From Algoriphagus sediminis (GTDB taxonomy: Bacteria; Bacteroidota; Bacteroidia; Cytophagales; Cyclobacteriaceae), in NCBI RefSeq assembly GCF_030403435.1, contig NZ_JAUEPH010000007.1:124001-188000 (forward strand): DNA of 64,000 nucleotides, written 5' to 3'. Below, piece by piece: positions 43,179 to 50,779 of this stretch; position 1 is the first letter of the stretch, and every line of letters begins with the position of its first letter. The position numbers were made by a program, and so were the translations under genes. The notes under the pieces were generated by a model, which made no database searches, was not told the DNA's origin, and worked only from the letters and a program-made list of their open reading frames with translations.

Positions 43179-45887
43179 ATGCCCTTTACCTTCTCCCATC
43201 CTGCCGCAATTGCACCTTTCATTAAGCATTCTGAAAAGCTCTCAGTATCTGCCATGGTGATTGGGAGTATAGTGCCTGATTTGGAATTTTACTTCAAGTT
43301 GAGGCTGGATGAGAATATCGGGCATAAATTAGAGGGGATTTTCCTCTTCGATTTTCCGGTGGCTTTACTTTGTTTCTTTTTGTTTCAAAGTTTGATCAAA
43401 ATCACCTTATTTCAGTTTAGTCCTGCATTTATTCAGCGAAGAATCTCTTTCATAGCGCTGACTAATACGGATTGGAAAAAGGCAAGCAGAATCTGGATTG
43501 TTCTTCTTTCAATCGCATTAGGGCTTGCATCTCATCTGATTTTAGACTCAATGACTCATTATGACGGAGGACTGGTAAGTCGCCTTTCATTCCTATCCGG
43601 CACTATTCACTTGGGAGTGACTTCCATGCCTCTTTATCATGTACTCCAGCTTGGATTTAGCCTTTTGGGATTGGTATGGGTGACCCTAAAGCTGATCAAG
43701 CTGCCGCTATATCCCAAAGTTTCTTTCCGAAAGAGTATTTTCCCTTTTTGGCCCTTGCTTTTGGGAGCTGCGGCTTTGGCAGTCATTGCAAGGATTTATT
43801 TCTTCCCTGATTTTATTTCAGTTTGGGATGGATTCATGATGCTGGTTGGTGCTGGACTCTATGGCCTTATATTTTCTTCCTTGATTTTCTGGGCATTCAA
43901 AAAACTAATCTCAGGGAGTGACAGCGAGTTCGATAAACTTATCGATGCCGGAAGTATTGATCCAATTTTCGAAATCAGATCCTTTCCTATAGAGAAGAAT
44001 CAATCGCTTTCCTTTTTCGGCCAAAGTATAATGGAAGTGGATAGCTTCGTTGATGAATCCCAAATCATTGTCAACCAAACCAGTGGCATCAAGATAGACA
44101 GTTTTAAAACCACTTCCGATAATTTCGTCAAGATGAACTCTAAGGCTTTCCGAAGCACTTCCCTTGGCCTCTCCACTCAAACTCAACTTAAGGGCGGGAT
44201 GATCCATACCAGCAGCTTGAAAGCTTTTGATCTCTATTTTCATTTTCTTCCTTCTTTGGGGAAATATATAAATCCTAAAGGGAAACTGATAGGGATAATT
44301 CTACTAATTTTCTCTTTTCTTTTTATCTCTTCTCCTTTAAAAGCTCAGGAAGGACTTGCTCCTTCAGACAGAGAGGAATTTATTCAAGAGGCGACGAAGC
44401 TTCGTTCTGAAGAGCGATTTGGGGAGGCTATTGCCGAGTTGGATAAAATCCTTGCGGCTAATCCAGAGGATGCGCAAATCCTTTTGTTCAAAGGGGATCT
44501 TTGCCTTCAAAACAAAGAGTTTGATAGAGCAGTAGAGACGTATGACGCCCTTTTACCGCTAAACTATGAACTGACTGTAGTTCGAATTAACAAGTCTTAC
44601 GCCCTATTTATGGCTAAAAAACCTTCCAAAGCGCTTCAGGTTGCACAAGAAGCCTGGGCTCAAGATTCCCTTCATCAGGGAGCAATCGTCAATCACTTCA
44701 ATGCAATGCTTTGGAATTCCAAAACAAGTACAGCCTCTGAGTTTTTGGATGTGAATAGAAATTTACTCGAGCAGGATCAATACTTGGTGATGAAGGCAAG
44801 ATTAGCCACAAGCTCTGGTGATTTTCGATCTGGGTTGAGTTTTTATGATTCTTTGGTGAATGCTTTTCCTATTTCTCATTACATTCTGGAGTATGGAGAG
44901 GTATTGATTGGCAAAAAGAGATGGAAAGAGGCTCAGTCTCTTGTAGAGGAAAAAGGGTCTGAATTGAGTGATTCTCAGCGTGGAAAATTAGAAGGCTTAT
45001 TGAATCAGGCTAGCCTACAAATTGCCGGTCTACAGTTGGGGTATTTCGAGGATATCGGAGGGAACTCAAGAATGGAACAATCTTTATTTTGGGAAAATGA
45101 AACTACCGAGCCTGTTCAGGTTGGCTTAAGAGTGGGAGCAAGTCAAGTTTCCTCTGCTGAAGGTCAGAAAACCAAGGCTTCTTTTATCTCTGGAAAAGTT
45201 GGCTATAAATGGAACCCTACTTTGGAAACTCAGGCTGAGCTTACTCTGCAGCAAGTTTCTCCTGAGGTCGGAGACTCATACCGAGGAGTTACTGGCCGTC
45301 TCGCTACAAATTATCAGCCCAATGATCGAAGAATGATAGGTCTATTTTACCAATCAGACATTTTGAATTTCACAGCTGATCTGTTAGGAAAAGATATCAG
45401 AAGTCAGGATTTTGGGTATGTGACCCACATCATGCTAGATGGTCGTACTGGAATTTTTTCACAAGGTAGCTTTGGTACTTTAAATGATCAGAATTCTAGA
45501 ATACAGTTTTTTGGATCTATTTATCGTGTATTGCGCACAGAGCCCACTTTAAAAACCGGCTTGAATTTTTCAGGTGTAGGCTACAGTGACTCTGAAACTA
45601 CGCTCTATTTCGCACCTGATCGATTTTTGAGTACGGAGCTGTTTTTGGATTACAGCACCCCGATGCCACTGATCTCTAAATTGGCTCTTCAGGTACAATT
45701 GGCAGCCGGGCTGCAAAAAATAGAGGAACAGTCTTGGGATTCCACATTCAGGGGTCAGGTGGAATTAAATTACAGAGTCTCTGGGTTTGATTTGGGGTTA
45801 AGAGGTCAATTTAGTGATGTAGCGGCCACATCGGGTACAGGGTATCGTTTCCATTATGCCACCTTAAGGATTCAAAAGAAATTTTAA
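43179..45887 (+). CDS. 902-codon open frame: DUF4184-like membrane half joined in frame to a TPR/outer-membrane barrel half (probably two genes)
   Basis: Residues 1-243 are a complete DUF4184-like membrane protein (MPFTFSHPAAIAPF, GSIVPDLEFYF, HLILDSMTHYDGG, four to five helices). Residues 244-356 are low-quality Ser-rich sequence lying exactly antisense to a STAS gene. From residue 360 a new signal peptide starts a TPR and beta-barrel protein. An inner-membrane protein joined to an outer-membrane barrel makes no sense, so I think the DUF4184 gene once ended at the TAA at 43906-43908, reached if the A6 run at 43899-43904 were one A shorter. That stop would lie 2 bases from the STAS stop, as for normal convergent genes. 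The open frame itself is certain; the single protein is doubtful. Confidence 0.6.
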   Translation: MPFTFSHPAAIAPFIKHSEKLSVSAMVIGSIVPDLEFYFKLRLDENIGHKLEGIFLFDFPVALLCFFLFQSLIKITLFQFSPAFIQRRISFIALTNTDWKKASRIWIVLLSIALGLASHLILDSMTHYDGGLVSRLSFLSGTIHLGVTSMPLYHVLQLGFSLLGLVWVTLKLIKLPLYPKVSFRKSIFPFWPLLLGAAALAVIARIYFFPDFISVWDGFMMLVGAGLYGLIFSSLIFWAFKKLISGSDSEFDKLIDAGSIDPIFEIRSFPIEKNQSLSFFGQSIMEVDSFVDESQIIVNQTSGIKIDSFKTTSDNFVKMNSKAFRSTSLGLSTQTQLKGGMIHTSSLKAFDLYFHFLPSLGKYINPKGKLIGIILLIFSFLFISSPLKAQEGLAPSDREEFIQEATKLRSEERFGEAIAELDKILAANPEDAQILLFKGDLCLQNKEFDRAVETYDALLPLNYELTVVRINKSYALFMAKKPSKALQVAQEAWAQDSLHQGAIVNHFNAMLWNSKTSTASEFLDVNRNLLEQDQYLVMKARLATSSGDFRSGLSFYDSLVNAFPISHYILEYGEVLIGKKRWKEAQSLVEEKGSELSDSQRGKLEGLLNQASLQIAGLQLGYFEDIGGNSRMEQSLFWENETTEPVQVGLRVGASQVSSAEGQKTKASFISGKVGYKWNPTLETQAELTLQQVSPEVGDSYRGVTGRLATNYQPNDRRMIGLFYQSDILNFTADLLGKDIRSQDFGYVTHIMLDGRTGIFSQGSFGTLNDQNSRIQFFGSIYRVLRTEPTLKTGLNFSGVGYSDSETTLYFAPDRFLSTELFLDYSTPMPLISKLALQVQLAAGLQKIEEQSWDSTFRGQVELNYRVSGFDLGLRGQFSDVAATSGTGYRFHYATLRIQKKF
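43911..44243 (-). CDS. STAS-domain (anti-sigma-factor antagonist-like) protein, antisense to the long frame
   Basis: 110 residues, ATG 44243 preceded by a purine-rich GAAGGAAGAAA. The STAS pattern is clear: ALKLSLSGEAKGSASESLRVHLDEII, FKTVYLDATGLVDNDLGFINEAI, EKGKRLILLYRKGSDFENWI, SGIDKFIEL. The usual phosphorylated Ser of the DSSGL loop is replaced (VDNDLGF), so regulation by kinase is unlikely. A chance antisense frame would not hold this pattern. It may modulate the nearby regulators; the partner is unknown. Confidence 0.7.
   Translation of the reverse strand: MKIEIKSFQAAGMDHPALKLSLSGEAKGSASESLRVHLDEIIGSGFKTVYLDATGLVDNDLGFINEAIHFHYTLAEKGKRLILLYRKGSDFENWINTSGIDKFIELAVTP
44256..45887 (+). 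CDS. TPR plus outer-membrane beta-barrel protein, exopolysaccharide-export-like (alternative start of the long frame)
   Basis: 543 residues if read from TTG 44256 (LGKYINPKGKLIGIILLIFSFLFISSPLKAQ, a good signal peptide). TPRs fill about residues 40-270 (ERFGEAIAELDKILAANPEDAQILLFKGDLCLQNKEFDRAVETYDALL). The last ~270 residues alternate in barrel strands and end in Phe (YATLRIQKKF). TPR plus barrel is the plan of PgaA, BcsC and YaiO; LYFAPDRFLSTELFLDYSTP resembles the BcsC/YaiO barrel. With nearby glycosyltransferases it may export or bind a matrix polysaccharide. The start lies only 12 bases from the STAS start on the other strand, so its promoter is probably further upstream. Confidence 0.6.
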   Translation: MGKYINPKGKLIGIILLIFSFLFISSPLKAQEGLAPSDREEFIQEATKLRSEERFGEAIAELDKILAANPEDAQILLFKGDLCLQNKEFDRAVETYDALLPLNYELTVVRINKSYALFMAKKPSKALQVAQEAWAQDSLHQGAIVNHFNAMLWNSKTSTASEFLDVNRNLLEQDQYLVMKARLATSSGDFRSGLSFYDSLVNAFPISHYILEYGEVLIGKKRWKEAQSLVEEKGSELSDSQRGKLEGLLNQASLQIAGLQLGYFEDIGGNSRMEQSLFWENETTEPVQVGLRVGASQVSSAEGQKTKASFISGKVGYKWNPTLETQAELTLQQVSPEVGDSYRGVTGRLATNYQPNDRRMIGLFYQSDILNFTADLLGKDIRSQDFGYVTHIMLDGRTGIFSQGSFGTLNDQNSRIQFFGSIYRVLRTEPTLKTGLNFSGVGYSDSETTLYFAPDRFLSTELFLDYSTPMPLISKLALQVQLAAGLQKIEEQSWDSTFRGQVELNYRVSGFDLGLRGQFSDVAATSGTGYRFHYATLRIQKKF

Positions 45888-45916
45888 AAAAGAAAGTTGC
45901 TTATCACCCTTTATTG

Positions 45917-45956
45917 AGAAGTCTCTTTTCCTTCGGAACAAGAGGCTTCTTTTTTT
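45917..45956 (+). terminator. Intrinsic terminator after the TPR/barrel gene
   Basis: AGAAGTCTCTT / AAGAGGCTTCT, 11 bp with one wobble, extended inside by TTCC-TTC-GGAA, then T7 (45950-45956). Thirty bases after the stop. Confidence 0.85.
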
Positions 45957-45995
45957 GATATCCCGAGTAAAAAAACTCAAACAGGATTAAGCTTT

Positions 45996-46844
45996 TTAGT
46001 TGCTGGTCAGTCGAGAAACCATAATACCAGATTGATTTTTATTTCTGGCTAGATAGTCGCTCAAGGGTAATTCAGAGATTTCAACTTTCATGCTGCCTGA
46101 GCTCGCATGAAGCAGGTGAATACGATTTTGATACTCTATTGCAAAACCAACATGAACCATGTCCAGATTGTCAATGGATGTGGTGATCGCAATAAGGTCT
46201 CCTGATTCGATTTTTTCTTCAAGTTCTTCAACCTGCTCTTTTGGTATGAAAAAATAATTTCGTTCAGCGATGATAGCTTCTGCTTTCTTAATTTCTTCCA
46301 CATTTTTCGGGTCTGAAAGCTGAGGATAGAATTGTGGATTTGAGGACATAAAGCCTGGATTATTTTCGTAGGGCTCTCCTCCGATTTTTTCGGTTACATC
46401 TAAAAACAAACCTTTTTCACCATTGGTGAACATCCAGTCTGAAAAATAATGAAGTCTGGAGGGATAGCCCTCGTTTTTACCTGATCTGTAGCGGATCAAC
46501 TCTAGTTCTCTCTCGAAAGCTTCAAAGGTGTATTCCTCCAGTTTGGCAAGTCTGGTCAAGGCAATCACAGATTCCAGGTAGGTAGTACAGTCGAGTTCTA
46601 CCATATTGATGACTAGCTTTTCTGGACCAGGGAGCTCAAGGGTTTTGGCTACGTATTCAGTACCCAAAAACCACTGACCTATTTCTACAGCCAACTCGTT
46701 TGTCGACATGTCTTTGGTATCCATGGATTCCAGCTTTTTCAAACTTTTTTCTACGATCTCACGGCTCTCAGGCGTACAGACTGTTTGGGCCTTCAGATTA
46801 AAGACTAAAAAGAAAGAGAGAAGTAGAAAAGGGATTTTCAGCAT
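45996..46844 (-). CDS. DUF1460 N-acetylmuramoyl-L-alanine amidase-like protein, secreted
   Basis: 282 residues with signal peptide (ending NLKAQ). The DUF1460 family (NlpC/P60-like cysteine hydrolase, PF07313) is seen in FLGTEYVAKTLE, the catalytic Cys in ELDCTTYLESVIALTRL, RLHYFSDW, and the His in NLDMVHVGFAI; LLHASS lies near the end. Such proteins cleave peptidoglycan stem peptides in the periplasm. Convergent with the barrel gene. Confidence 0.87.
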   Translation of the reverse strand: MLKIPFLLLSFFLVFNLKAQTVCTPESREIVEKSLKKLESMDTKDMSTNELAVEIGQWFLGTEYVAKTLELPGPEKLVINMVELDCTTYLESVIALTRLAKLEEYTFEAFERELELIRYRSGKNEGYPSRLHYFSDWMFTNGEKGLFLDVTEKIGGEPYENNPGFMSSNPQFYPQLSDPKNVEEIKKAEAIIAERNYFFIPKEQVEELEEKIESGDLIAITTSIDNLDMVHVGFAIEYQNRIHLLHASSGSMKVEISELPLSDYLARNKNQSGIMVSRLTSN

Positions 46845-46978
46845 GGCTTTAGGGCTATGATCAAATGTAATTAGGAATCCAGAAAGGGCAAAAAATGGAT
46901 AACATGACTTTCAGTGCATCAAAATTTCAATACAGCGCATTTTTCTTAAATTATACCTCATTCAAAATTAGGGAAGGT

Positions 46979-48547
46979 ATGAGTTATCCAAGCATATTCA
47001 ATGATGTAGTAGGTCCGGTGATGCGTGGCCCGTCAAGTTCACATTGCGCAGCGTCTCAACGGATTGGAAGGATTTGTCATGATATCATGGGAGGTAAAAT
47101 TTCAGAAATCGATATTGATTTTGATCCGAATGGATCTTTAGCCACCACACATAAAGATCAGGGTTCGGACATGGGACTTTTCGGAGGATTCCTCGGCTGG
47201 GAAGCTCATGATGAGCGATTGGTAGATTCGGAAATGCATCTTGGCGCGGCCGGAATTTCTTTTAAAATCAGTATCAAAAAACTAGCGAATGATCATCCCA
47301 ATACCTACCAGATTTCCCTCCGAAACCCATGGGAGAGCCATCAGGTCATCGCACTTTCTACGGGAGGTGGAATGATTGAGTTGATTGAAATTGATGGGGT
47401 GGAGGTTTATTCTCAGGGCGATTCACATCTTAGTTTGATTTATGCGGATAGAAATGAAGCCTTGTTGTCATACCTTAAACATGTAGGTTTATCTAATTCA
47501 ATACAACCCACTTCGAGTGATAGTAATTTTATAATGCTTTCGACTTTCGATGAACTCGAGTCAACAATTCTCGAGGAGATCAAACAATTGGAAGGCGTGA
47601 GTGCTGTAAAGCAAATCAGACCGGTGGTTCCAATTTTGGCTTCACCTGACATGAAAGTTCCTTTTATTACGGTGGAGGAAATGCTTCAGTACAACAAAGA
47701 CAAGGACTTATCTCTATGGGAGCTGGCTATAAAATATGAGAGTATACGCGGAAATATTTCTGAATCGGAAGTGCTTGCTAAAATGGGAGAAATCCACAAA
47801 ATCTTGAAGGAGGCAGTAGACACGGGGCTTAAAGGCACAAAATTCGAAGATAGAATTTTGGGTCCCCAATCTGTAAAGTTCAAATCCATGATGGAGGAAA
47901 AAAAGCTCGTGGATGGAGATGTGCTAAACCGAATCATCATGTATGTGTCCGCCATTATGGAAGTGAAAAGTTCAATGGGTGTCATCGTTGCAGCACCTAC
48001 AGCAGGTTCCTGCGGGGCTATGCCGGGTGCGGTGCTAGGCGTTTCGGATTCCTTAGGTTTATCGGATGAGGAAACGGTTAAAGCCTTAATGATTGCTGGT
48101 TTAATAGGAGTATTCATCGCGGCTCATTCTACTTTTGCTGCAGAAGTGGGTGGATGCCAGGCTGAATGTGGTTCCGGGGCTACTATGGCCGCCGCTGCCC
48201 TGGTTTTTATGGGAGGGGGTAATCTGAATCAAAGTTTATCCGCTTCTTCTATGGCTTTGCAAAGCTCACTTGGGATGATATGTGATCCTATCGGAAATAG
48301 GGTAGAGGCCCCTTGCCTAAATCGAAATGTGATGGCTGCTTCCAATGCACTATCATGTGCTAATATGGCCCTTGCAGATTATGATCATCTGATTCCCCTT
48401 GATGAAGTAATTGAGACCATGTACGATGTGGGAAAAAGCATCCCAAATACACTTCGATGCACGAATTTGGGTGGGCTTTCCATCACCAAAACTGCTAAGG
48501 AAATTGAAGCCAGGCTAGAGAAGAAGCAGTTTTTTAAGAGTTGCTAG
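46979..48547 (+). CDS. sdaA: L-serine ammonia-lyase, iron-sulfur single-chain type
   Basis: 522 residues from ATG 46979 (MSYPSIFNDVVGPVMRGPSSSHCAASQRIGR); an earlier in-frame ATG at 46895 adds 28 poorly conserved residues. The beta domain comes first (GPSSSH, GSLATTHKDQGSD, GGGMIEL), with an ACT-like region near 200-230, then the alpha domain from about 260 with the [4Fe-4S] cysteines in TAGSCGAMPG, GGCQAECGSGAT and EAPCLNRN. It converts L-serine to pyruvate and ammonia in the cytoplasm. Housekeeping; no neighbour link seen. Confidence 0.92.
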   Translation: MSYPSIFNDVVGPVMRGPSSSHCAASQRIGRICHDIMGGKISEIDIDFDPNGSLATTHKDQGSDMGLFGGFLGWEAHDERLVDSEMHLGAAGISFKISIKKLANDHPNTYQISLRNPWESHQVIALSTGGGMIELIEIDGVEVYSQGDSHLSLIYADRNEALLSYLKHVGLSNSIQPTSSDSNFIMLSTFDELESTILEEIKQLEGVSAVKQIRPVVPILASPDMKVPFITVEEMLQYNKDKDLSLWELAIKYESIRGNISESEVLAKMGEIHKILKEAVDTGLKGTKFEDRILGPQSVKFKSMMEEKKLVDGDVLNRIIMYVSAIMEVKSSMGVIVAAPTAGSCGAMPGAVLGVSDSLGLSDEETVKALMIAGLIGVFIAAHSTFAAEVGGCQAECGSGATMAAAALVFMGGGNLNQSLSASSMALQSSLGMICDPIGNRVEAPCLNRNVMAASNALSCANMALADYDHLIPLDEVIETMYDVGKSIPNTLRCTNLGGLSITKTAKEIEARLEKKQFFKSC

Positions 48548-48557
48548 CGGGGTGGAG

Positions 48558-49082
48558 TTATCCGCATTTGTTGAAAACCCGCTTTAGCTCTTCTTCTGTA
48601 AGTGAAATAACATGTTGGGGATTAGGAATGATTAGCTTGACCTCTTCCAATGCACAATTACAATACTCTAAAGATTGTTCTTCGGTTAGACCTTGCCCCA
48701 TTTTGCTTTCTTGACAACTTTTAATGAATAATTCCTCTGATTCTTCGGTCCATGGCTGCTCTATTTTGACCAGAAGAAGCTCATCAATGCAATCGCTGTT
48801 TTCAAACATACTTACGATTTCATGTTGCTCCAGCTCCATTGCTTCCTCTACATCAGGGTATTTGATTAAAGAAGATTCAAGTAGACAATTACAGTATTTT
48901 GAAGGATCTGAGACTCCTTCATTCTCTAGGAAGCCAATGCAATTGGACTGAAATGAAATCATATCTGTTTCTGTCCATGAATGAGTTACTTCGGCCTCAA
49001 TGCTATTTTCCTGACTGGATTTCTGATTACAACTAATCGCCAAACAGATTAGAAGTAGATATGTAATTTGAGATAATTTCAT
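48558..49082 (-). CDS. Lipoprotein with two tandem cysteine-motif domains
   Basis: 174 residues. Lipobox AISC gives lipidated Cys18. Two repeated ~65-residue domains follow: SWTETDMISFQSNCIGF ... KYCNCLLESSLIKYPDVEEAM ... SDC and PWTEESEELFIKSCQES ... EYCNCALEEVKLIIPNPQHV ... KCG. Each has the pattern W-E-F-x-C ... YCxCxLE ... C with four cysteines, probably two disulfides. Secreted domains of this pattern are widespread in Bacteroidota and have no assigned role. Starts 1 base after the stop of the 49084 gene, same direction. Confidence 0.7.
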   Translation of the reverse strand: MKLSQITYLLLICLAISCNQKSSQENSIEAEVTHSWTETDMISFQSNCIGFLENEGVSDPSKYCNCLLESSLIKYPDVEEAMELEQHEIVSMFENSDCIDELLLVKIEQPWTEESEELFIKSCQESKMGQGLTEEQSLEYCNCALEEVKLIIPNPQHVISLTEEELKRVFNKCG

Positions 49083-49083
49083 T

Positions 49084-49593
49084 TCAATATTCTACATTAA
49101 CAATTTCACATCGGATTCTTTCAGTACTTGCTTGTTGCCTAGAAACAAAGTCAGAAATTATGGAGCCAGCGGTTGAAGCACCCCAAATAATGTCTCCTTC
49201 AGTTCCCCCTATGGCGCTTCCAAGCATTTGACCTGCGGTGGCTACAACGGCGCGGGTCTGCCTTGCCTTATGTTCATTTTCATCAAGTCTTTCAATGCCA
49301 ATTATTTCGTCTACTTCAATTTTTTTCCCTGCAATGGGTACTACTCTCGTACTCCGTGCATAATCAAAGACCCTGATCACATTTCTATGATCCATAAGCC
49401 CAGTGATTTTACCTTGAAAATAATGGGGTCTTTTGCCCTTTGCTGCATGGGCGATTACTACCAAATCGCCTAGAAACAGGGTGTCAGTTTTGATTTCTTC
49501 TCTTGAAGCATTGAAATGATGGACAATAAGCTCTTGAGACTTAGCTGAATTTGCCCAAATGATCAGCGTGATCAGCAAACATAAATTTCTCAT
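49084..49593 (-). CDS. Secreted protein of unknown function with glycine-rich segment
   Basis: 169 residues with a signal peptide (ending SAKSQ). The middle is a small beta domain (DTLFLGDLVVIAHAAKGKRPHYFQGKITGLMDHRNVIRVFD, then KKIEVDEIIGIERL), and residues 115-155 carry a glycine-zipper stretch (AVVATAGQMLGSAIGGTEGDIIWGASTAGSII). It may be a periplasmic or outer-membrane-associated protein. First gene of a two-gene minus unit with the Cys-repeat lipoprotein. No family recognised. Confidence 0.6.
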   Translation of the reverse strand: MRNLCLLITLIIWANSAKSQELIVHHFNASREEIKTDTLFLGDLVVIAHAAKGKRPHYFQGKITGLMDHRNVIRVFDYARSTRVVPIAGKKIEVDEIIGIERLDENEHKARQTRAVVATAGQMLGSAIGGTEGDIIWGASTAGSIISDFVSRQQASTERIRCEIVNVEY

Positions 49594-49896
49594 AAGGTGC
49601 TAGTTTATTTAGATAAAAATAGAAATTTTTATAACTACGATATGTAATGAGTATGATTTTTAATCTCTGAGAACTCATCTGGCAAATCTCTTGAACGAGT
49701 ATTCAAGCGGGGTACAATTTAGGTATGATCTGTTTCGAACTAGTTGAATTGAAAATTCAATATCCTGTTTAAGTTGTCTTTCATCTATCCTGCACTATAC
49801 TAGACTACCCATTATTTCTACTTGAAAAATAATTCTTGAAAGCCCTATTCATAGTTTTCTTTGGCTTTTTCTTGTCCAAATTGATGAATATACTTC
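49594..49896. other. Intergenic stretch without a recognised feature
   Basis: 303 bases between two minus-strand genes. I see no credible reading frame, hairpin with U tract or RNA gene. Confidence 0.5.
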
Positions 49897-50337
49897 CTAG
49901 TAAGAAATCGAATTATAGCCCAATGCCTGTAGTTGAAGGATGCGTATGGTGTAGGTTTCCACTACCTCTAGTCCCGAAAAAAGCTGGTCTTCGGAAACCC
50001 CAAGCCTTCTCATTGCTACACTACAAATGCTGACCCGAACTTTACCTTTATATTTTTCAAAATAATTTTCAAGTTCGGATTCCTTCACCATTGTTCTGAC
50101 AACTGGTCCCTTCACTACGATTTCAAAATTTTCTATTTGTACACCATTTTCTATGAAGGTGTCATATACTGATAATGCGCTTTTTAGGCCATCCTCGTCC
50201 TTTACTCCGAAGGCATAGTCGGGCGTTTTATTGAGGTCTGCAATGGTTTCTTTTTCAAGGACTGATTGAGCTACGCTTCTTTCAAACGAAAGTGCCGTGA
50301 GGGCGAAGGCAAATATGCATGTTATTGCTAGTTTCAT
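49897..50337 (-). CDS. Secreted DsrE-like protein
   Basis: 146 residues from ATG 50337 (MKLAITCIFAFALTALSFERSVAQ, a signal peptide). The DsrE/DsrF-like fold is suggested by DYAFGVKDEDGLKSALSVYDTFIENGV, FEIVVKGPVVRTMV and KYKGKVRVSICSVAMRRLGVSEDQLFSGLEVV with one conserved Cys in the expected place. Cytosolic DsrE proteins relay sulfur; exported ones are of unknown use. The family fit is fair, not certain. Confidence 0.65.
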   Translation of the reverse strand: MKLAITCIFAFALTALSFERSVAQSVLEKETIADLNKTPDYAFGVKDEDGLKSALSVYDTFIENGVQIENFEIVVKGPVVRTMVKESELENYFEKYKGKVRVSICSVAMRRLGVSEDQLFSGLEVVETYTIRILQLQALGYNSISY

Positions 50338-50531
50338 TATTGATAAATTTATGGGTTTAGCCAATTAGAGGAATAGGTTAAAAGTAAGGTTTTTGTTGGA
50401 TAAGAAAAGTTCGGAAAAAAAGTCTCAATTGGTATGATTTAAAGCCTTTAAATCTGTTGCATTGATACTCCCCAATATCATCTTCTTCGCTTCTTTATTT
50501 GGACTTGGCTTCTCGCCCGAATCTTACAAAC

Positions 50532-50565
50532 AAAAAAACCTGCTGAAATAAGATTCAACAGGTTT
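50532..50565 (-). terminator. Terminator of the original tRNA-Asn gene
   Basis: Inverted repeat AAACCTGCTGAA - ATAAGA - TTCAACAGGTTT (12 bp, one mismatch) followed on the minus strand by T7. It sits 13 bases past the 3' end of the tRNA fragment and on its downstream side, as expected for the native tRNA terminator. Confidence 0.8.
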
Positions 50566-50577
50566 ATTCTGATTCAT

Positions 50578-50626
50578 TGCTCCTCCTCTTGGGCTCGAAC
50601 CAAGGACCCTCTGATTAACAGTCAGA
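50578..50626 (-). other. 3' fragment of tRNA-Asn(GTT): attachment site of an integrated element
   Basis: Read on the minus strand the 49 bases hold CTGACTGTTAATCAG (anticodon stem-loop, anticodon GTT), then GGTCC, the T-arm CCTTGGTTCGAGCCCAAGA and the acceptor 3' strand GGAGGAGCA. The D-arm and 5' acceptor strand are missing: bases beyond 50626 are unrelated. This is the duplicated 3' end left when an element integrates inside a tRNA gene. The intact tRNA-Asn should be at the element's other end, to the right of the window. The rest of the gap 50627-50779 shows no gene. Confidence 0.9.
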
Positions 50627-50779
50627 ATTTTGGTTATTTTTCTATATGTGGTTTCTTTATTAAAACCTCTAAAAACAATGAAAATACTCCATTTTACTGA
50701 TATTCCTTAATATCTATTTATGTATATTTAGATAATTATTTGTGCAAATGGTGTGCAAATTTAATTCTGATGATTACGA

